A stretch of 64,000 nt of DNA from Actinomadura fibrosa (GCF_900659615.1 NZ_CAACUY010000029.1:1-64000), one strand, 5' to 3'. Shown: positions 43,781-53,019, counted from the first letter of the stretch. The notes: generated by a model from the letters alone, not told the origin. Program-made: numbers and translations.

Positions 43781-46700
43781 ATGGCATCGGGGGAGGCCGG
43801 CACCGCCGGCGGATACCTGCGCTTTCCGTCGATCCGCGGCGACGACGTCGTCTTCGTCTGCGAAGACGACCTGTGGACGGTGCCGGCGGAGGGTGGGCGC
43901 GCCTACCGGCTGACCGCGGGCGTGGCCGCCGCCGCCTACCCCCGCCTCTCGCCGGACGGGACGCTGCTGGCGTTCGCCGGGCGCGAGGAGGGCCCGACCG
44001 AGGTCTACGTGATGCCCGCTCAGGGCGGTACCGCGCGGCGGCTGACCTTCCACGGGACGTCGTGCACGATCACCGGCTGGGATCCGTCCGGCGGGATCGT
44101 CTACGCCAGCGACGTCCGGCGGCCGTTCGCCGGGGACAACCGGCTGCTGCGGATCGAGCCGAGCGGCGCGGGCATCCCGGCCCGGCTGCCGTACGGCCCG
44201 GCGAACAGCGTCTCCCACGGTCCGGGCGGCGGCGTCGTGATCGGCCGCAACACCGCCGACCCCGCCCGCTGGAAGCGGTACCGCGGCGGCACCGCCGGGG
44301 ACCTGTGGATCGACCCCGGCGGCACCGGCGCGTTCCGCCGGCTGATCGCGCTGGACGGGAACCTCGCCGCGCCGTGCTGGGTCGGCGGCCGCGTGTACTT
44401 CCTGTCCGACCACGAGGGCATCGGGAACGTCTACTCCTGCCTGCCGGACGGCGGAGACCTGCGCCGCCACACCGACCACCGCGACTACTACGCGCGCAAC
44501 CTCGCCGACGACGGGCACCGGCTCGTCTACCACGCCGCCGCCGACCTCTACGTCCTGGACCCGGCCGGGCCGGGGCCGCGTCGGCTCGACGTGCAAATCG
44601 GCAGCTCCCGCACCCAGCGGAACCGGCGGTTCGTCTCCGCCGCCGACTACCTCGACTCGGCGACGGTGAACGCGGCGGGCGACGGGCTCGCGATCACCAC
44701 CCGCGGCAAGGCGTACTCGTTCCCGGCCTGGGAGGGGCCCGTCCGCCAGCACGGGCGCGAGGACGGCGTCCGCTACCGGCTGCTGACCTGGTTCAACGAC
44801 GACCGGCGGCTGATCGCGGCGGCGTCCGGGGAGGACGGCAGGGAACGCCTCGTCGTGCTGACCGCCGACGGCCGCCGCGACGTCGCGCACGCCGAGACGT
44901 CCGGCGACGTCGGGCGGGTGCTGGAGCTCGCGCCCTCCCCCGCCGCCGACCGGTTCGCCTTCACCAACCACCGCAACGAGCTGTACCTGCTCGACGTCGG
45001 CGGCGGGACGCTCGACCCGGTCCCGCTGGACGTCAGCCCGTACGGGGCGATCACCGGGCCGGTGTGGTCACCCGGCGGCGAGTGGATCGCCTACGCCTGC
45101 CCGGACACCGCCCGCACCACGGCGATCAAGGTGTGCCACGCCGACACGGGCCTCGCCGTGCCGGTCACCGCGCCCGTCCTGCACGACCGCGCCCCGGCCT
45201 GGGACCCGGACGGCCGCCTGCTCTACTTCATCGGACGACGGGAGTTCGACCCGGTGGGCGACTCGCTCCAGTTCGACCGCGGTTTCCCGCTCGGGTCCCG
45301 GCCGTACGCGGTCACGCTGCGCCGCGACGTGCCGTCGCCGTTCGTCCCGGCGGCACGACCGCTCGGCGGCGACGCCCCCGCCCGGCCGAGTTCCGAAACC
45401 AAGAACACGGAAGCACCGATTCCGAGCGCAGGCGCACCGCCGGGTCCACGCACTACGCCCGCGGGCATCGGAGGGCCGCCCACCTCTGACGGGTCCGCCT
45501 CCCCCGGACGGGACGCGCCCATCGGACCAGGCGCACGCCTCGCCCCAGAAACACACAACAAGCCCCGCACGGACGCCGAACCCGGCACACCCGTCCAACC
45601 CAGCACGGACGCCGAACCGGGCGTGGCCGTCGAACCCGGCGCGGACGTCGAACCCGGCGCGGACGTCGAACCCGGCGTGCGCGTCGAGCCGGGTGCGGAG
45701 GCGAACCTCAGAATCGACTTCGAGGGCATCGAGCGGCGGGTCGTCGCGTTCCCCGTCGGCGAGGCCCGCTACGGGCGGATCGCGGGTTTCCGGGACATGG
45801 TCCTGTACTCGATCTTCCCGGTGCGCGGCGCGCGCGGCGACGATCAGCCGCTCGGCCGTGTCGAGGCGTTCGACTTCGGCACTCAGCAGGCGAGGACGTG
45901 GCTGCGCGAGGTCGGCGACTTCTGGCCGGCGCGGGACGGCGTCAGCGTCCTCTACCGCTCGCGCTCCCGGCTGCGGCTCGTCACGGCCGGACGCGAGCAG
46001 CCGAAGGACGACGCGCCCGGCCGGCAGAGCGGCTGGATCGACCTCGGCCGCGTCCGGGTGTCGGTGTGCCCGGCCGTCGAGTGGCGCCAGATGCTCCGCG
46101 AGACGTGGGTGCTCCAGCGCGAGCACTTCTGGGACGAGGACATGGCCGGCGTCGACTGGAACGCCGTCTACCAGCGCTACCTCCCGCTCGTCGACCGCGT
46201 CACGACCCGCGGCGAGTTCTCCGACCTGCTCTGGGAGATGCAGGGCGAGCTCGGCACGAGCCACGCGTTCGAGAGCGGCGGCGAGTACCGCCGCCGCCCG
46301 GTGTACGACCAGGGGTTCCTCGGCGTGGACTGGGCGGTCCGCGACGGCGCCTTCGTCATCGACCACATCATCGACGGGGACCCGTGGGACACCGCCACCA
46401 CGTCCTCCCTCAACCGGCCCGGCGTAGACGTGCGGCCGGGCGACGCGGTGATCGCCATCAACGGTGAGCCGGTCGCGCCGGGCGGGGTCGTCCCGGGCGC
46501 GCGGCTCGTGAACCTCGCCGACGCCGAGGTGCTGCTGACGATCCGGCGCGGCGACGCCGAGCCGTTCACCGTCACCGTCCGGACGCTGGCGGACGAGCGG
46601 CCGGGCCGCTACCGAGACTGGGTCACGGCGAACCGCGCCCTCGTCCACGAGCGGACGGGCGGGCGGGTCGGCTACATCCACGTCCCCGACATGGGACCGG

Positions 46701-47293
46701 ACGGGTTCGCCGAGTTCCATCGCGGCTTCCTCGTCGAGCACGACCGCGAGGCGCTGATCGTGGACGTCCGCTTCAACGGCGGCGGCAACGTGTCGGGGCT
46801 GCTGCTGCAGAAGCTGTCCCGGCGGCGGCTCGGCTACAACTACCCGCGCTGGGGCGTGCCGACGCCGTACCCGCGCGAGTCGCCGCGCGGCCCGATGGTC
46901 GCCCTCACCAACGAGTGGACCGGATCGGACGGCGACATCTTCAGCCACGCGTTCAAGCTGCTGAAACTGGGCCCGCTCATCGGCCGGCGGACGTGGGGCG
47001 GCGTCGTCGGGATCCGGCCGCGGCACCGCCTCGCCGACGGGACGGTCACGACGCAGCCGGAGTTCTCGTTCGCGTTCGACGACGTGGGCTGGCGCGTCGA
47101 GAACTACGGCACGGACCCCGACATCGAGGTCGACATCACGCCGCAGGACCACGCGAACGGCACGGACACCCAACTGCTAAGGGCCGTGGACGAGGCCCTC
47201 GACCAGCTGGGACGCTTCCTACCGCACACACCCGACCCGTTCTCCCGCCTAGAGGTCCGCGCCCTACGCCCACCCCCAACCCGCGACCGATAA
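43781..47293 (+). CDS. Tricorn-type protease
   Basis: This is an 1170-residue protein from ATG 43781 (GGGGGGA upstream). The N-terminal ~550 residues are beta-propeller repeats ([40 protein letters not shown]). After a low-complexity insert at about 545-640 come a C1/PDZ-like region and an S41-type C-terminal core. It has H in LGTSHAFE (about 826) and the nucleophile Ser in [10 protein letters not shown] (about 1048). Tricorn degrades oligopeptides released by the proteasome. It acts in the cytosol as a large oligomer. The window also has bpa near 57 kb, so a proteasome pathway is present, although the two genes are not linked. Confidence 0.92.
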   Translation: MASGEAGTAGGYLRFPSIRGDDVVFVCEDDLWTVPAEGGRAYRLTAGVAAAAYPRLSPDGTLLAFAGREEGPTEVYVMPAQGGTARRLTFHGTSCTITGWDPSGGIVYASDVRRPFAGDNRLLRIEPSGAGIPARLPYGPANSVSHGPGGGVVIGRNTADPARWKRYRGGTAGDLWIDPGGTGAFRRLIALDGNLAAPCWVGGRVYFLSDHEGIGNVYSCLPDGGDLRRHTDHRDYYARNLADDGHRLVYHAAADLYVLDPAGPGPRRLDVQIGSSRTQRNRRFVSAADYLDSATVNAAGDGLAITTRGKAYSFPAWEGPVRQHGREDGVRYRLLTWFNDDRRLIAAASGEDGRERLVVLTADGRRDVAHAETSGDVGRVLELAPSPAADRFAFTNHRNELYLLDVGGGTLDPVPLDVSPYGAITGPVWSPGGEWIAYACPDTARTTAIKVCHADTGLAVPVTAPVLHDRAPAWDPDGRLLYFIGRREFDPVGDSLQFDRGFPLGSRPYAVTLRRDVPSPFVPAARPLGGDAPARPSSETKNTEAPIPSAGAPPGPRTTPAGIGGPPTSDGSASPGRDAPIGPGARLAPETHNKPRTDAEPGTPVQPSTDAEPGVAVEPGADVEPGADVEPGVRVEPGAEANLRIDFEGIERRVVAFPVGEARYGRIAGFRDMVLYSIFPVRGARGDDQPLGRVEAFDFGTQQARTWLREVGDFWPARDGVSVLYRSRSRLRLVTAGREQPKDDAPGRQSGWIDLGRVRVSVCPAVEWRQMLRETWVLQREHFWDEDMAGVDWNAVYQRYLPLVDRVTTRGEFSDLLWEMQGELGTSHAFESGGEYRRRPVYDQGFLGVDWAVRDGAFVIDHIIDGDPWDTATTSSLNRPGVDVRPGDAVIAINGEPVAPGGVVPGARLVNLADAEVLLTIRRGDAEPFTVTVRTLADERPGRYRDWVTANRALVHERTGGRVGYIHVPDMGPDGFAEFHRGFLVEHDREALIVDVRFNGGGNVSGLLLQKLSRRRLGYNYPRWGVPTPYPRESPRGPMVALTNEWTGSDGDIFSHAFKLLKLGPLIGRRTWGGVVGIRPRHRLADGTVTTQPEFSFAFDDVGWRVENYGTDPDIEVDITPQDHANGTDTQLLRAVDEALDQLGRFLPHTPDPFSRLEVRALRPPPTRDR
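45575..45705. repeat. 18-bp tandem repeats inside the tricorn gene
   Basis: Units of GCGGACGTCGAACCCGGC and variants recur about six times and encode an A-D-V-E-P-G type hexapeptide. They lie in the linker between the propeller and protease halves, a place where length changes should be tolerated. Confidence 0.7.
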
Positions 47294-47440
47294 GCCACCC
47301 GCGACCGGCAGAACACGCGCCACCAGCAGAGCACGCGCGACCGGTAGGCACGTGCGAGCGGCAGGGCACGCGACCGGCAGGCACACGCGACCGGCAGGGC
47401 ACGCGCGACCGGTAGGGGGCGGGAGCGGTAAGGGCACCCA
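47294..47440. repeat. Degenerate 16-18-bp tandem repeats after tricorn gene
   Basis: About seven units with core GCGACCGGCAGG-CAC follow each other from 47300 to 47425. Spacing varies between 16 and 18 bp, so this is not a CRISPR array (no conserved repeat/unique spacer pattern). No gene is supported in 47294-47636. Confidence 0.65.
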
Positions 47441-47570
47441 ACCGCTGAGTACACGCCGACGTGAGGGCACGCGCGCGGTGAAGGCGCGCGGCCGTTGATC
47501 AGCCGCGAGTCTGTTGATCGGCCGCGGGCGTGAGGGCGCTCGCGTGAGTGTGAGGCCAGGGGCGCGGTGA

Positions 47571-47600
47571 GGGCCGCATCCGGTTGTGCGGATGCGGCCC
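47571..47600. terminator. Perfect 12-bp hairpin between convergent genes
   Basis: GGGCCGCATCCG, a six-base loop and CGGATGCGGCCC form an uninterrupted stem at 47571-47600. It lies between the tricorn gene (+) and the acidic-protein gene (-), where a bidirectional terminator is expected. No long T-run follows, which is normal for high-GC actinomycetes. Confidence 0.7.
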
Positions 47601-47636
47601 CTGACTGCTCGGTGTCCCGGCCTCGGCCGGGGATGC

Positions 47637-47921
47637 TCAGAACTCGTCGTCGATCTGGTCGTCCTCGAAATCGTTCCGGTCGGAGCCGTGCCGTCCGCCC
47701 CGCCCGGATCCGCGGCTTCCCATGTCCGACATCGACTCGTCGCCCCGGTCCGGCATGAGGTCGTCGTCGGCCCCGTACCCGCTGTCGGCGTCGGACCGGC
47801 CGCGGGCATGGCGCCCCACCGAGCCCTCGTCCTCCAGGGATCCCATGTCGGCCGCCGTCTCCTCGGACGAGTAGGCGTCGTCCGGGTCCTGGCCGCGGAA
47901 TCGATCCTGCGCGTTGCTCAT
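47637..47921 (-). CDS. Short acidic disordered protein
   Basis: This is a 94-residue protein from ATG 47921 behind GGGGGGAA. It is dominated by Asp, Glu, Ser, Gly and Arg (QDPDDAYSSEETAADMGSLE; RNDFEDDQIDDEF at the C-terminus) and has no hydrophobic core, so it is probably intrinsically disordered. There are no Cys residues and no signal peptide. I do not recognise a family. It could be an interaction or charge-buffer protein; it is also possible that it is not essential coding sequence. Confidence 0.65.
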   Translation of the reverse strand: MSNAQDRFRGQDPDDAYSSEETAADMGSLEDEGSVGRHARGRSDADSGYGADDDLMPDRGDESMSDMGSRGSGRGGRHGSDRNDFEDDQIDDEF

Positions 47922-48221
47922 GTTCCCCCCGACTTGACTCCGCGCCCGCTCTGGGCGCGATGCACCGGGGGTTATACCCATCTCACTCCATGTAACATCC
48001 ACCGGTTCAGTGCCCTCCTCTGCGACTCTCTAAGGCTTTCTAGCGGGAAACGTAGAAGTGCCTAGAGAAAGGCAGAAAAAAGGCAAGGAGAATCTACGAC
48101 TCTCTACGGTCAGCGCTAGAGAGCCGGATATTCACCTGAGGAAGGTGTTCGATGCGGCTTCCTACGGCTCTCTAGCGAGGACGCTAGAGGAGCGTAGAGA
48201 GATGTAGCGGGTCGTGCGGGG
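47922..48221. other. 300-bp AT-richer intergenic region with CTCTCTA cluster
   Basis: This is the gap between the acidic-protein gene and the 3' end of the ATPase gene. It is unusually AT-rich for the window and contains CTCTCTA at 48026, 48100 and 48168, and TAGAGAG at 48117 and 48195. CGCTAGAGAG (48114-48123) is the reverse complement of CTCTCTAGCG (48168-48177). No gene or RNA was recognised. Confidence 0.6.
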
Positions 48222-49547
48222 TCAGGTGGGCTGGGAGCGGAGGAACTTGCCGAAGTGCGGGACGGTGAACGCGACCATGCCGCGTTCGGCGCTGTAGATG
48301 AGGCCCTTCTTGATGAGGCCGTCGCGGGCGGGCGAGAGGCTGGACGGCTTGCGACCGAGCTGGTCGGCGACCGCGGCGGTGGAGACGGGGTCGTCGCCGA
48401 GCCCGGCCATCGCCCGCATGTAGTCGCGCTCGGCGGGGGTCGCGCGCTCGTAGCGGCTGCCGAAGAAGCCGACCGCGAGCTCGCTCTCGGCCTCCGGCGC
48501 GGCGACCTTGATGTCGTCGGCGGTGATGGGGGTGTCGGGCGCGACGTCCCAGACGACCTTGGCGTACGCCTGGACGAAGTAGGGGTAGCCGTCGGCGGCC
48601 CCGTAGAGCGCGTCGAGGGCGTCCTCGGTGAAGGTGACCTCCTCGCGCTCGGCGGGCGCCAGCAGCGCGACGTCGGCCGACTCGCGGTCGAGCCGGTCGA
48701 TGCGCGCGTAGCGGAACAGCCGCTCGGAGTAGGACTTGCTGGCCGACAGGACGGCCGGGAGGTGCGGCAGGCCGGCGCCCACGACGATCAGCGGGCCGCC
48801 GCTCTGCGACAGCTCGTGGCACGCGGCGCACAGCGCGGACACGTCGTCGGCGGGGATGTCCTGCATCTCGTCGACGAACAGGGCGATGCCGGCGCCGACG
48901 TCGGTCGCGACGGACGCGGCGTCGACGAACAGCTCGGTGAGGTCGATCTCCAGGTCGCCGGAGTCGGCGCGGCCGCGCGAGGCGGGCACGTCGATGCCGG
49001 GCTGCCAGCGGTGCGCCCGCGCCTTGCCCCGGCCGGACGGCTCCTCGCCGGCCTGGGCGAACGCCTTGAGCACGCCGAGGAACGCCTCGATGCGGTCGGG
49101 GGCGCGGTGCCGGGGCGCCAGCTCGCGGACGGCCATGTGCAGGGCCGAGGCAACGGGCCGGCGGATCGACTGCTCCGGACGGGCCTCGATCTTGCCGGTG
49201 CCCCACAGCCGCTGGATGGCCATCGAGCGGAACGCGTTGAGCAGGACGGTCTTGCCCACCCCGCGCAGCCCGGTGATGATCATGCTGCGTTCGGGACGGC
49301 CGCGGGCCACCCGTTCGAGGACCACCTCGAACTGCTGGAGCTCACGGTCGCGGCCGGCCAGCTCCGGAGGGCGCTGCCCGGCGCCCGGGGCATAGGGATT
49401 GCGCACGGGGTCCACAGTCTCGGACTCTATGAGGCGATATAGCTGCGGCCGTAGATTTGGGTAGAAACCGCTGCGGCGTGTCGCGTGCGGCGCACGGCGG
49501 CAGGGCGCCGCGGCTTCGAGGCCCCCCGTGGCCATCGTCGCCACCAT
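48222..49547 (-). CDS. AAA ATPase with C-terminal winged-helix region
   Basis: This is up to 441 residues. ATG 49547 has an excellent ribosome site (GGGGAGG, 4-nt gap). A GTG at 49415 opening with VDPVRNPYAPGAGQRPPELA would give 397 residues and resembles the start common in homologues, so the first 44 residues are uncertain. Walker A is GLRGVGKT and Walker B is IALFVDEMQD; the lid region and the C-terminal AVADQLGRKPSSLSPARDGL, a winged-helix-like segment, follow. This is the ORC/Cdc6-like STAND ATPase group of unknown function. A LexA-like box lies 37 nt upstream of the ATG. Confidence 0.85.
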   Translation of the reverse strand: MVATMATGGLEAAAPCRRAPHATRRSGFYPNLRPQLYRLIESETVDPVRNPYAPGAGQRPPELAGRDRELQQFEVVLERVARGRPERSMIITGLRGVGKTVLLNAFRSMAIQRLWGTGKIEARPEQSIRRPVASALHMAVRELAPRHRAPDRIEAFLGVLKAFAQAGEEPSGRGKARAHRWQPGIDVPASRGRADSGDLEIDLTELFVDAASVATDVGAGIALFVDEMQDIPADDVSALCAACHELSQSGGPLIVVGAGLPHLPAVLSASKSYSERLFRYARIDRLDRESADVALLAPAEREEVTFTEDALDALYGAADGYPYFVQAYAKVVWDVAPDTPITADDIKVAAPEAESELAVGFFGSRYERATPAERDYMRAMAGLGDDPVSTAAVADQLGRKPSSLSPARDGLIKKGLIYSAERGMVAFTVPHFGKFLRSQPT

Positions 49548-49583
49548 GTCGCCTCCCCAGGCGAGCGCGTCCGAACAGATAAG

Positions 49584-49609
49584 TCGAATCTCTGTTCGAC
49601 TATTCGAAC
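49584..49609 (-). promoter_or_regulatory. LexA/SOS-like box upstream of ATPase
   Basis: TCGAAT-CTCT-GTTCGA at 49584-49599 differs in one of twelve positions from the actinobacterial SOS box (TCGAAC-N4-GTTCGA). Its right half is the left half of a second, perfect palindrome GTTCGA-CTAT-TCGAAC (49594-49609). It lies in the only promoter region available to the ATPase gene. Confidence 0.6.
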
Positions 49610-49649
49610 ACAGTAGCGCATGCCGTCCCGCCCGTCACCCGAACCCGCC

Positions 49650-49693
49650 AACCAAAAGGAACCCCGGCCGCGGTCCCCCCACCGCGGCCGGGG
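49650..49693 (-). terminator. Factor-independent terminator of pirin gene
   Basis: CCCCGGCCGCGGT (49662-49674), six-base loop, ACCGCGGCCGGGG (49681-49693): a perfect 13-bp stem. Read on the minus strand it is followed by TTCCTTTTGG, a T-rich tail. It lies just beyond the pirin stop codon. Confidence 0.75.
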
Positions 49694-49706
49694 AGTCTTC
49701 GGAGGG

Positions 49707-50729
49707 TCAGGCCATGGGCTCGTCGGCGCTGGACAGGTGCGGGACCTTCTCCACCGGGACGGTCCCCATCCGGCCGGCCTGGAAGTCCTCGAACGCCTGG
49801 ACGATCTCCTCGCGCGTGTTCATCACGAACGGGCCGTACCGGGCGACGGGCTCCCGGATGGGCAGCCCGCCCAGGACGAGGATCTCCCAGCCCTGCGCGC
49901 TCGCCTGCGGCTGAGCGTCGGCGGCGCGGACGACGAGGCCGTCACCCGTGCCCTTGTGGTGCGAGCCCGCGAACACCGCGAGCTGCCCCTCGTCCACCGC
50001 GACCTCCTCGACGCCGGCGGTGCCGCGTCCGGAGAGGACGTACACCAGGGCGTTGAACTCGCGCGGCCACGGCAGCGTGAGGCGGGCGCCCGGCGCGACG
50101 GTCGCGTGCAGGTAGTTGATGGGCGTGTAGGTGACGCCCGGCCCGTCGTACCCGGCGACCGATCCGGCGATGACGCGGACCAGGGACGAGCCGTCGTCGG
50201 CGGCCAGCAGCTTCACGTCCCGCGCCTCGATGTCCTGGTAGCGGGGCGCGACCCACTTCTGCGCGCGGGGAAGGTTGACCCAGAGCTGGACGCCGTGGAA
50301 CAGGCCGCCCTTGGCCACGAGGTCCGGCGGCGGCTGCTCGATGTGCTGGATCCCGGACGCGGCCGTCATCCACTGGGTGGCGCCGTCGGAGATCAGCCCG
50401 CCGCCGCCGGTGGTGTCCTGGTGCTGGAACGCGCCGTCGATGATGTAGGTGACGGTCTCGAAGCCGCGGTGCGGATGCCAGGGCGTGCCCTTCGCCTCGC
50501 CGGGCGCGTACTCGACGGCGCCCATGTGGTCGAGGAGCAGGAACGGGTCGGCCAGGGACAGGTCGATGCCCGGGAACGGGCGCCGGACCTGGAAGCCCTC
50601 GCCCTCCAGGTGGCGCTGGGCGGTCACGACCTTCGCGACGCGGCGCCAGTCGGTGTCCCCCTCCGGCAGCAGCGGGAGGCGGGGCAGGGTCAGCGGGTTG
50701 GCCATCACGGCAGGCACGGTCTCTCCCAT
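49707..50729 (-). CDS. Pirin family protein
   Basis: This is a 340-residue bicupin. Metal-binding histidines lie in HPHRGFETVTYIIDG, and the SGIQHIE and LWVNLP elements are standard for pirins. Known pirins bind Fe(II) and some have quercetinase activity; others act as redox-sensitive co-regulators. The start was placed at ATG 50729; an ATG at 50705 is possible. It is divergent from a MarR gene and shares the two operator-like palindromes with it, so it is very probably a regulated partner. Confidence 0.9.
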   Translation of the reverse strand: MGETVPAVMANPLTLPRLPLLPEGDTDWRRVAKVVTAQRHLEGEGFQVRRPFPGIDLSLADPFLLLDHMGAVEYAPGEAKGTPWHPHRGFETVTYIIDGAFQHQDTTGGGGLISDGATQWMTAASGIQHIEQPPPDLVAKGGLFHGVQLWVNLPRAQKWVAPRYQDIEARDVKLLAADDGSSLVRVIAGSVAGYDGPGVTYTPINYLHATVAPGARLTLPWPREFNALVYVLSGRGTAGVEEVAVDEGQLAVFAGSHHKGTGDGLVVRAADAQPQASAQGWEILVLGGLPIREPVARYGPFVMNTREEIVQAFEDFQAGRMGTVPVEKVPHLSSADEPMA

Positions 50730-50807
50730 CTCGCGGCCGTCCCCGACGTCGCCAGGGGCGGTGCACCGGCTCGCACTCCGTGCGGAGGGCGGCTGCCACT
50801 TCCAACG

Positions 50808-50825
50808 TAGTTGATTCTTCAACTA
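50808..50825. promoter_or_regulatory. MarR operator, pirin side
   Basis: TAGTTGA-TTCT-TCAACTA is a perfect 18-bp inverted repeat located on the pirin side of the divergent region. Confidence 0.65.
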
Positions 50826-50878
50826 TTTCCTCGGGAAGGCGGTGCGGTACCGTCCTCTAGGGAGACGATAGCCTCGAT

Positions 50879-50907
50879 TAGTTGAATCTTCAACCTGTGC
50901 CTATACT
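50879..50907 (+). promoter_or_regulatory. MarR operator and promoter, MarR side
   Basis: TAGTTGA-ATCT-TCAACC (50879-50895) matches the first operator in arm sequence and spacing. TATACT at 50902-50907 (five of six to TATAAT) lies directly after it and 6 nt before the MarR ATG, so the transcript is probably leaderless and blocked by bound repressor. Confidence 0.65.
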
Positions 50908-50913
50908 CGTCCC

Positions 50914-51375
50914 ATGAGCGAACCACGCTGGCTCGATGCCACCCAGCAGCGCGATTGGCGGGCCTACGTCGACGGCAGCGTCCGGCTCACCGAGATCATG
51001 GACCGCGACCTCAAGACCAGGCACGGGCTGTCGGTGTCGGAGTACGAGATCCTCGTCCGGCTCTCCGAGGCGCCCGACCGGCGGCTGCGCATGGCCGAGC
51101 TGGCGGAGAACGCGAGCCAGTCCCGCAGCCGCCTGTCGCACACGTGCTCGCGCCTGGAGTCCAAGGGCCTGGTCAAGCGGGACAGCTGCCCGAACGACAA
51201 GCGCGGCGTCTTCGCCCACCTGACCGACGAGGGCTTCGCCACGCTGGAGCGGGCCGCCCGCGACCACGTCGAGACCGTCCGGACGTTCTTCATCGACGTC
51301 ATCGAGCCCGAGGACCTGGAGGCCATCGGCCGCGCCTTCAGCGCCGTCATGAAGCGGATCGGCCCCGGCGCCTGA
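50914..51375 (+). CDS. MarR-family regulator of the pirin pair
   Basis: This is a 153-residue protein. TEIMDRDLKTRHGLSVSEYE, MAELAENASQSRSRLSHTCS and GLVKRDSCPNDKRGVFAHLT form a complete MarR winged helix. A Cys in the wing region could be redox-active but is not a known signature. Twin palindromes in the divergent promoter region fit binding of two dimers, one controlling each direction. Confidence 0.9.
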   Translation: MSEPRWLDATQQRDWRAYVDGSVRLTEIMDRDLKTRHGLSVSEYEILVRLSEAPDRRLRMAELAENASQSRSRLSHTCSRLESKGLVKRDSCPNDKRGVFAHLTDEGFATLERAARDHVETVRTFFIDVIEPEDLEAIGRAFSAVMKRIGPGA

Positions 51376-51431
51376 GGCTCCGGCTCCCGGAACGCGGCGG
51401 CTGAGGCTCCGGCTGCCGGGACCTGGCGCCT
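51372..51431. repeat. Two ~30-bp direct repeats
   Basis: GAGGCTCCGGCTCCCGGAAC and GAGGCTCCGGCTGCCGGGAC follow each other directly after the MarR stop codon. Short duplications of this kind often sit in 3' regions; no function is assigned. Confidence 0.45.
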
Positions 51432-51453
51432 GACGCCGCCGGTCAAGGCGTCC

Positions 51454-51885
51454 TCAGAGGGTGACGCTCACGCCCGTGAGGAAGCCGACCGAGACGAGCG
51501 TCAGGAACACCCAGGCCAGCATCATGCCGATGCCGAACGGCCGCCACCGGCCGCCCACCTTCCAGGTCAGCAGCCCGCCGAGCCCGAACGCGAGGACGAG
51601 CAGCGTCACGAACTGGGGCCACAGGCTCGGCCTCCGGCTCATCATCAGCGGCGCCCACATCATCACGACGTCGACGAACACGAAGATGCCGAAGCCCGCC
51701 GCGATCGCCCCGATGTCGCGCCGGCCGAGGGCGCGGGCCCGCTCGGCGATCTGCTCGGCGCGGTCCGAGCCCAGCCGCAGCCGCGGGCGCACCTCCGCCC
51801 CCGCGGGCTCCACCTCCACGCTGTGCGCCACGGCGAAGATGTCGTCTTCAAGGCTCGGGAGCCTGCTCTCTTGAGGATCCGACAT
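51454..51885 (-). CDS. Small integral membrane protein
   Basis: This is a 143-residue protein from ATG 51885 (AAGGAG upstream). About 55 soluble, acidic N-terminal residues (SLEDDIFAVAHSVEVEPAGA) are followed by three or four hydrophobic helices (IGAIAAGFGIFVFVDVVMMW; LWPQFVTLLVLAFGLGGLL; IGMMLAWVFLTLVSVGFLTG). The layout resembles 2TM/DUF1707-like and related actinobacterial membrane proteins, but I cannot name the family. It may be a membrane regulator or a partner of a divergently encoded secreted protein. Confidence 0.7.
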   Translation of the reverse strand: MSDPQESRLPSLEDDIFAVAHSVEVEPAGAEVRPRLRLGSDRAEQIAERARALGRRDIGAIAAGFGIFVFVDVVMMWAPLMMSRRPSLWPQFVTLLVLAFGLGGLLTWKVGGRWRPFGIGMMLAWVFLTLVSVGFLTGVSVTL

Positions 51886-52047
51886 GCCGGCTCCTTGGAC
51901 CGGGAGAACGCCGGGGATGACATGCCCGGCGGATGGACGAATACTCGGCGCGTCCGTCCCGGTCCCGTCCGACGAGCGCGCCCCTCCCCGCACCGTAGCG
52001 AATCCAAGGTCCAACGCGAAGGGCGCCGGACGTGCGATCCTGCAAAG

Positions 52048-52809
52048 ATGCCAGGCAGAGGACCAGTTCGCGCCGCGGTGTCCGCCGCCGCGTTCATCGC
52101 CGTGACGTCCGCCGCCACGGGCTGCGGGAACGGATCCGGCGACTCCGGGAAGTCCGGGTCCGCGACCCCGGCCACCCCGCCGACCGCGTCCGGGACGCCC
52201 GCGCCGTCACCGGCGTCGCCGACGGCGTCGCCGAGCCCGCAGGGCTTCCGGTCGGAGATCAAGAAGGTGACGGCGGGCGACCTGAGGTACTCGTGGAAGA
52301 AGGGCTGCCCCGTCGCGCCGTCCGGGCTGCGGATGATCGAGATGACGTACTGGGGCATGGACCGCAGGCCGCACGCCGGCGGGCGGCTCGTGGTCAACGC
52401 CCGGGAGGCCGCCGACCTCGTCAAGGTGTTCCGCAAGCTGTACGACCAGCGGTACCCGATCAGGCGCATGGAACCGGTGGACGCCTACAAGGGCAGCGAC
52501 TTCCAGTCGATCGAGGCCGACAACACCTCGGCCTTCAACTGCCGCAACGCCACGGGGTCGAGCTCCTGGTCGCAGCACGCCTACGGGCTCGCCGTCGACC
52601 TCAACCCCTGCGAGAACCCCTACGTCAGCGCGAGCGGCCGGATCGAGCACCCGGACTGCGTGAAGTACGGCAACCGCAAGAACCGCGATCCGGGCGTGGT
52701 CCACGCCGGCGACAAGGTCGTCAAGGCGTTCGCCTCGATCGGCTGGGGCTGGGGCGGTTCCTGGAACGGTACGAAGGACTTCCAGCACTTCTCGGCCAGC
52801 GGCCGCTGA
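52048..52809 (+). CDS. Secreted M15-type peptidase lipoprotein (VanY/D,D-carboxypeptidase-like)
   Basis: This is a 253-residue protein. Residues 1-26 make a short lipoprotein-like signal (AVSAAAFIAVTSAATGCGNG with a lipobox-like S-A-A-T-G-C, C25). A Ser/Pro/Thr-rich linker of ~40 residues follows. The catalytic domain has SSWSQHAYGLAVDLNP, the zinc-binding S-x-H-x3-G-x-A-x-D motif of M15 peptidases, and the second His in FQHFSA near the end. Such enzymes trim peptidoglycan stem peptides at the cell surface. No ribosome site stands out; ATG 52048 fits the signal peptide. Confidence 0.85.
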   Translation: MPGRGPVRAAVSAAAFIAVTSAATGCGNGSGDSGKSGSATPATPPTASGTPAPSPASPTASPSPQGFRSEIKKVTAGDLRYSWKKGCPVAPSGLRMIEMTYWGMDRRPHAGGRLVVNAREAADLVKVFRKLYDQRYPIRRMEPVDAYKGSDFQSIEADNTSAFNCRNATGSSSWSQHAYGLAVDLNPCENPYVSASGRIEHPDCVKYGNRKNRDPGVVHAGDKVVKAFASIGWGWGGSWNGTKDFQHFSASGR

Positions 52810-52845
52810 GCTCGCCCGGAGCCGGGCCGTCCCGAGCGGTTCCCG

Positions 52846-53019
52846 TCAGATCATCAGCAGGCCGGCGACGATGACCGCGACGATGGCCACGACGGCGACG
52901 ATGCCGACGATCAGCCCGATGTTGGGCCCGGACTTCTCGGCGGCCTGGCCCTGCCCCTGGTTGGCGAAGGTCTGGAACTGGTGGGTCGTCCCGGCCGGAT
53001 CATTCGGTGTCTGCGACAT
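52846..53019 (-). CDS. Small single-pass membrane protein
   Basis: This is a 57-residue protein from ATG 53019. A polar Gln/Thr-rich N-terminal half (TTHQFQTFANQGQGQAAEKS) is followed by one strong C-terminal TM helix (NIGLIVGIVAVVAIVAVIVA). No family recognised. It lies downstream of the tRNA-Ser gene on the same strand. Codon usage is normal for the window, so it is likely a real gene. Confidence 0.6.
   Translation of the reverse strand: MSQTPNDPAGTTHQFQTFANQGQGQAAEKSGPNIGLIVGIVAVVAIVAVIVAGLLMI

Noticed and set aside
47294..47440. Possible CRISPR array
   Set aside because: Units are 16-18 bp, degenerate and contiguous with no spacers, and no cas genes are present.
49416..49547. Separate small gene upstream of the ATPase
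   Set aside because: It is in frame with the ATPase and without a stop; it is either its N-terminus or its leader.
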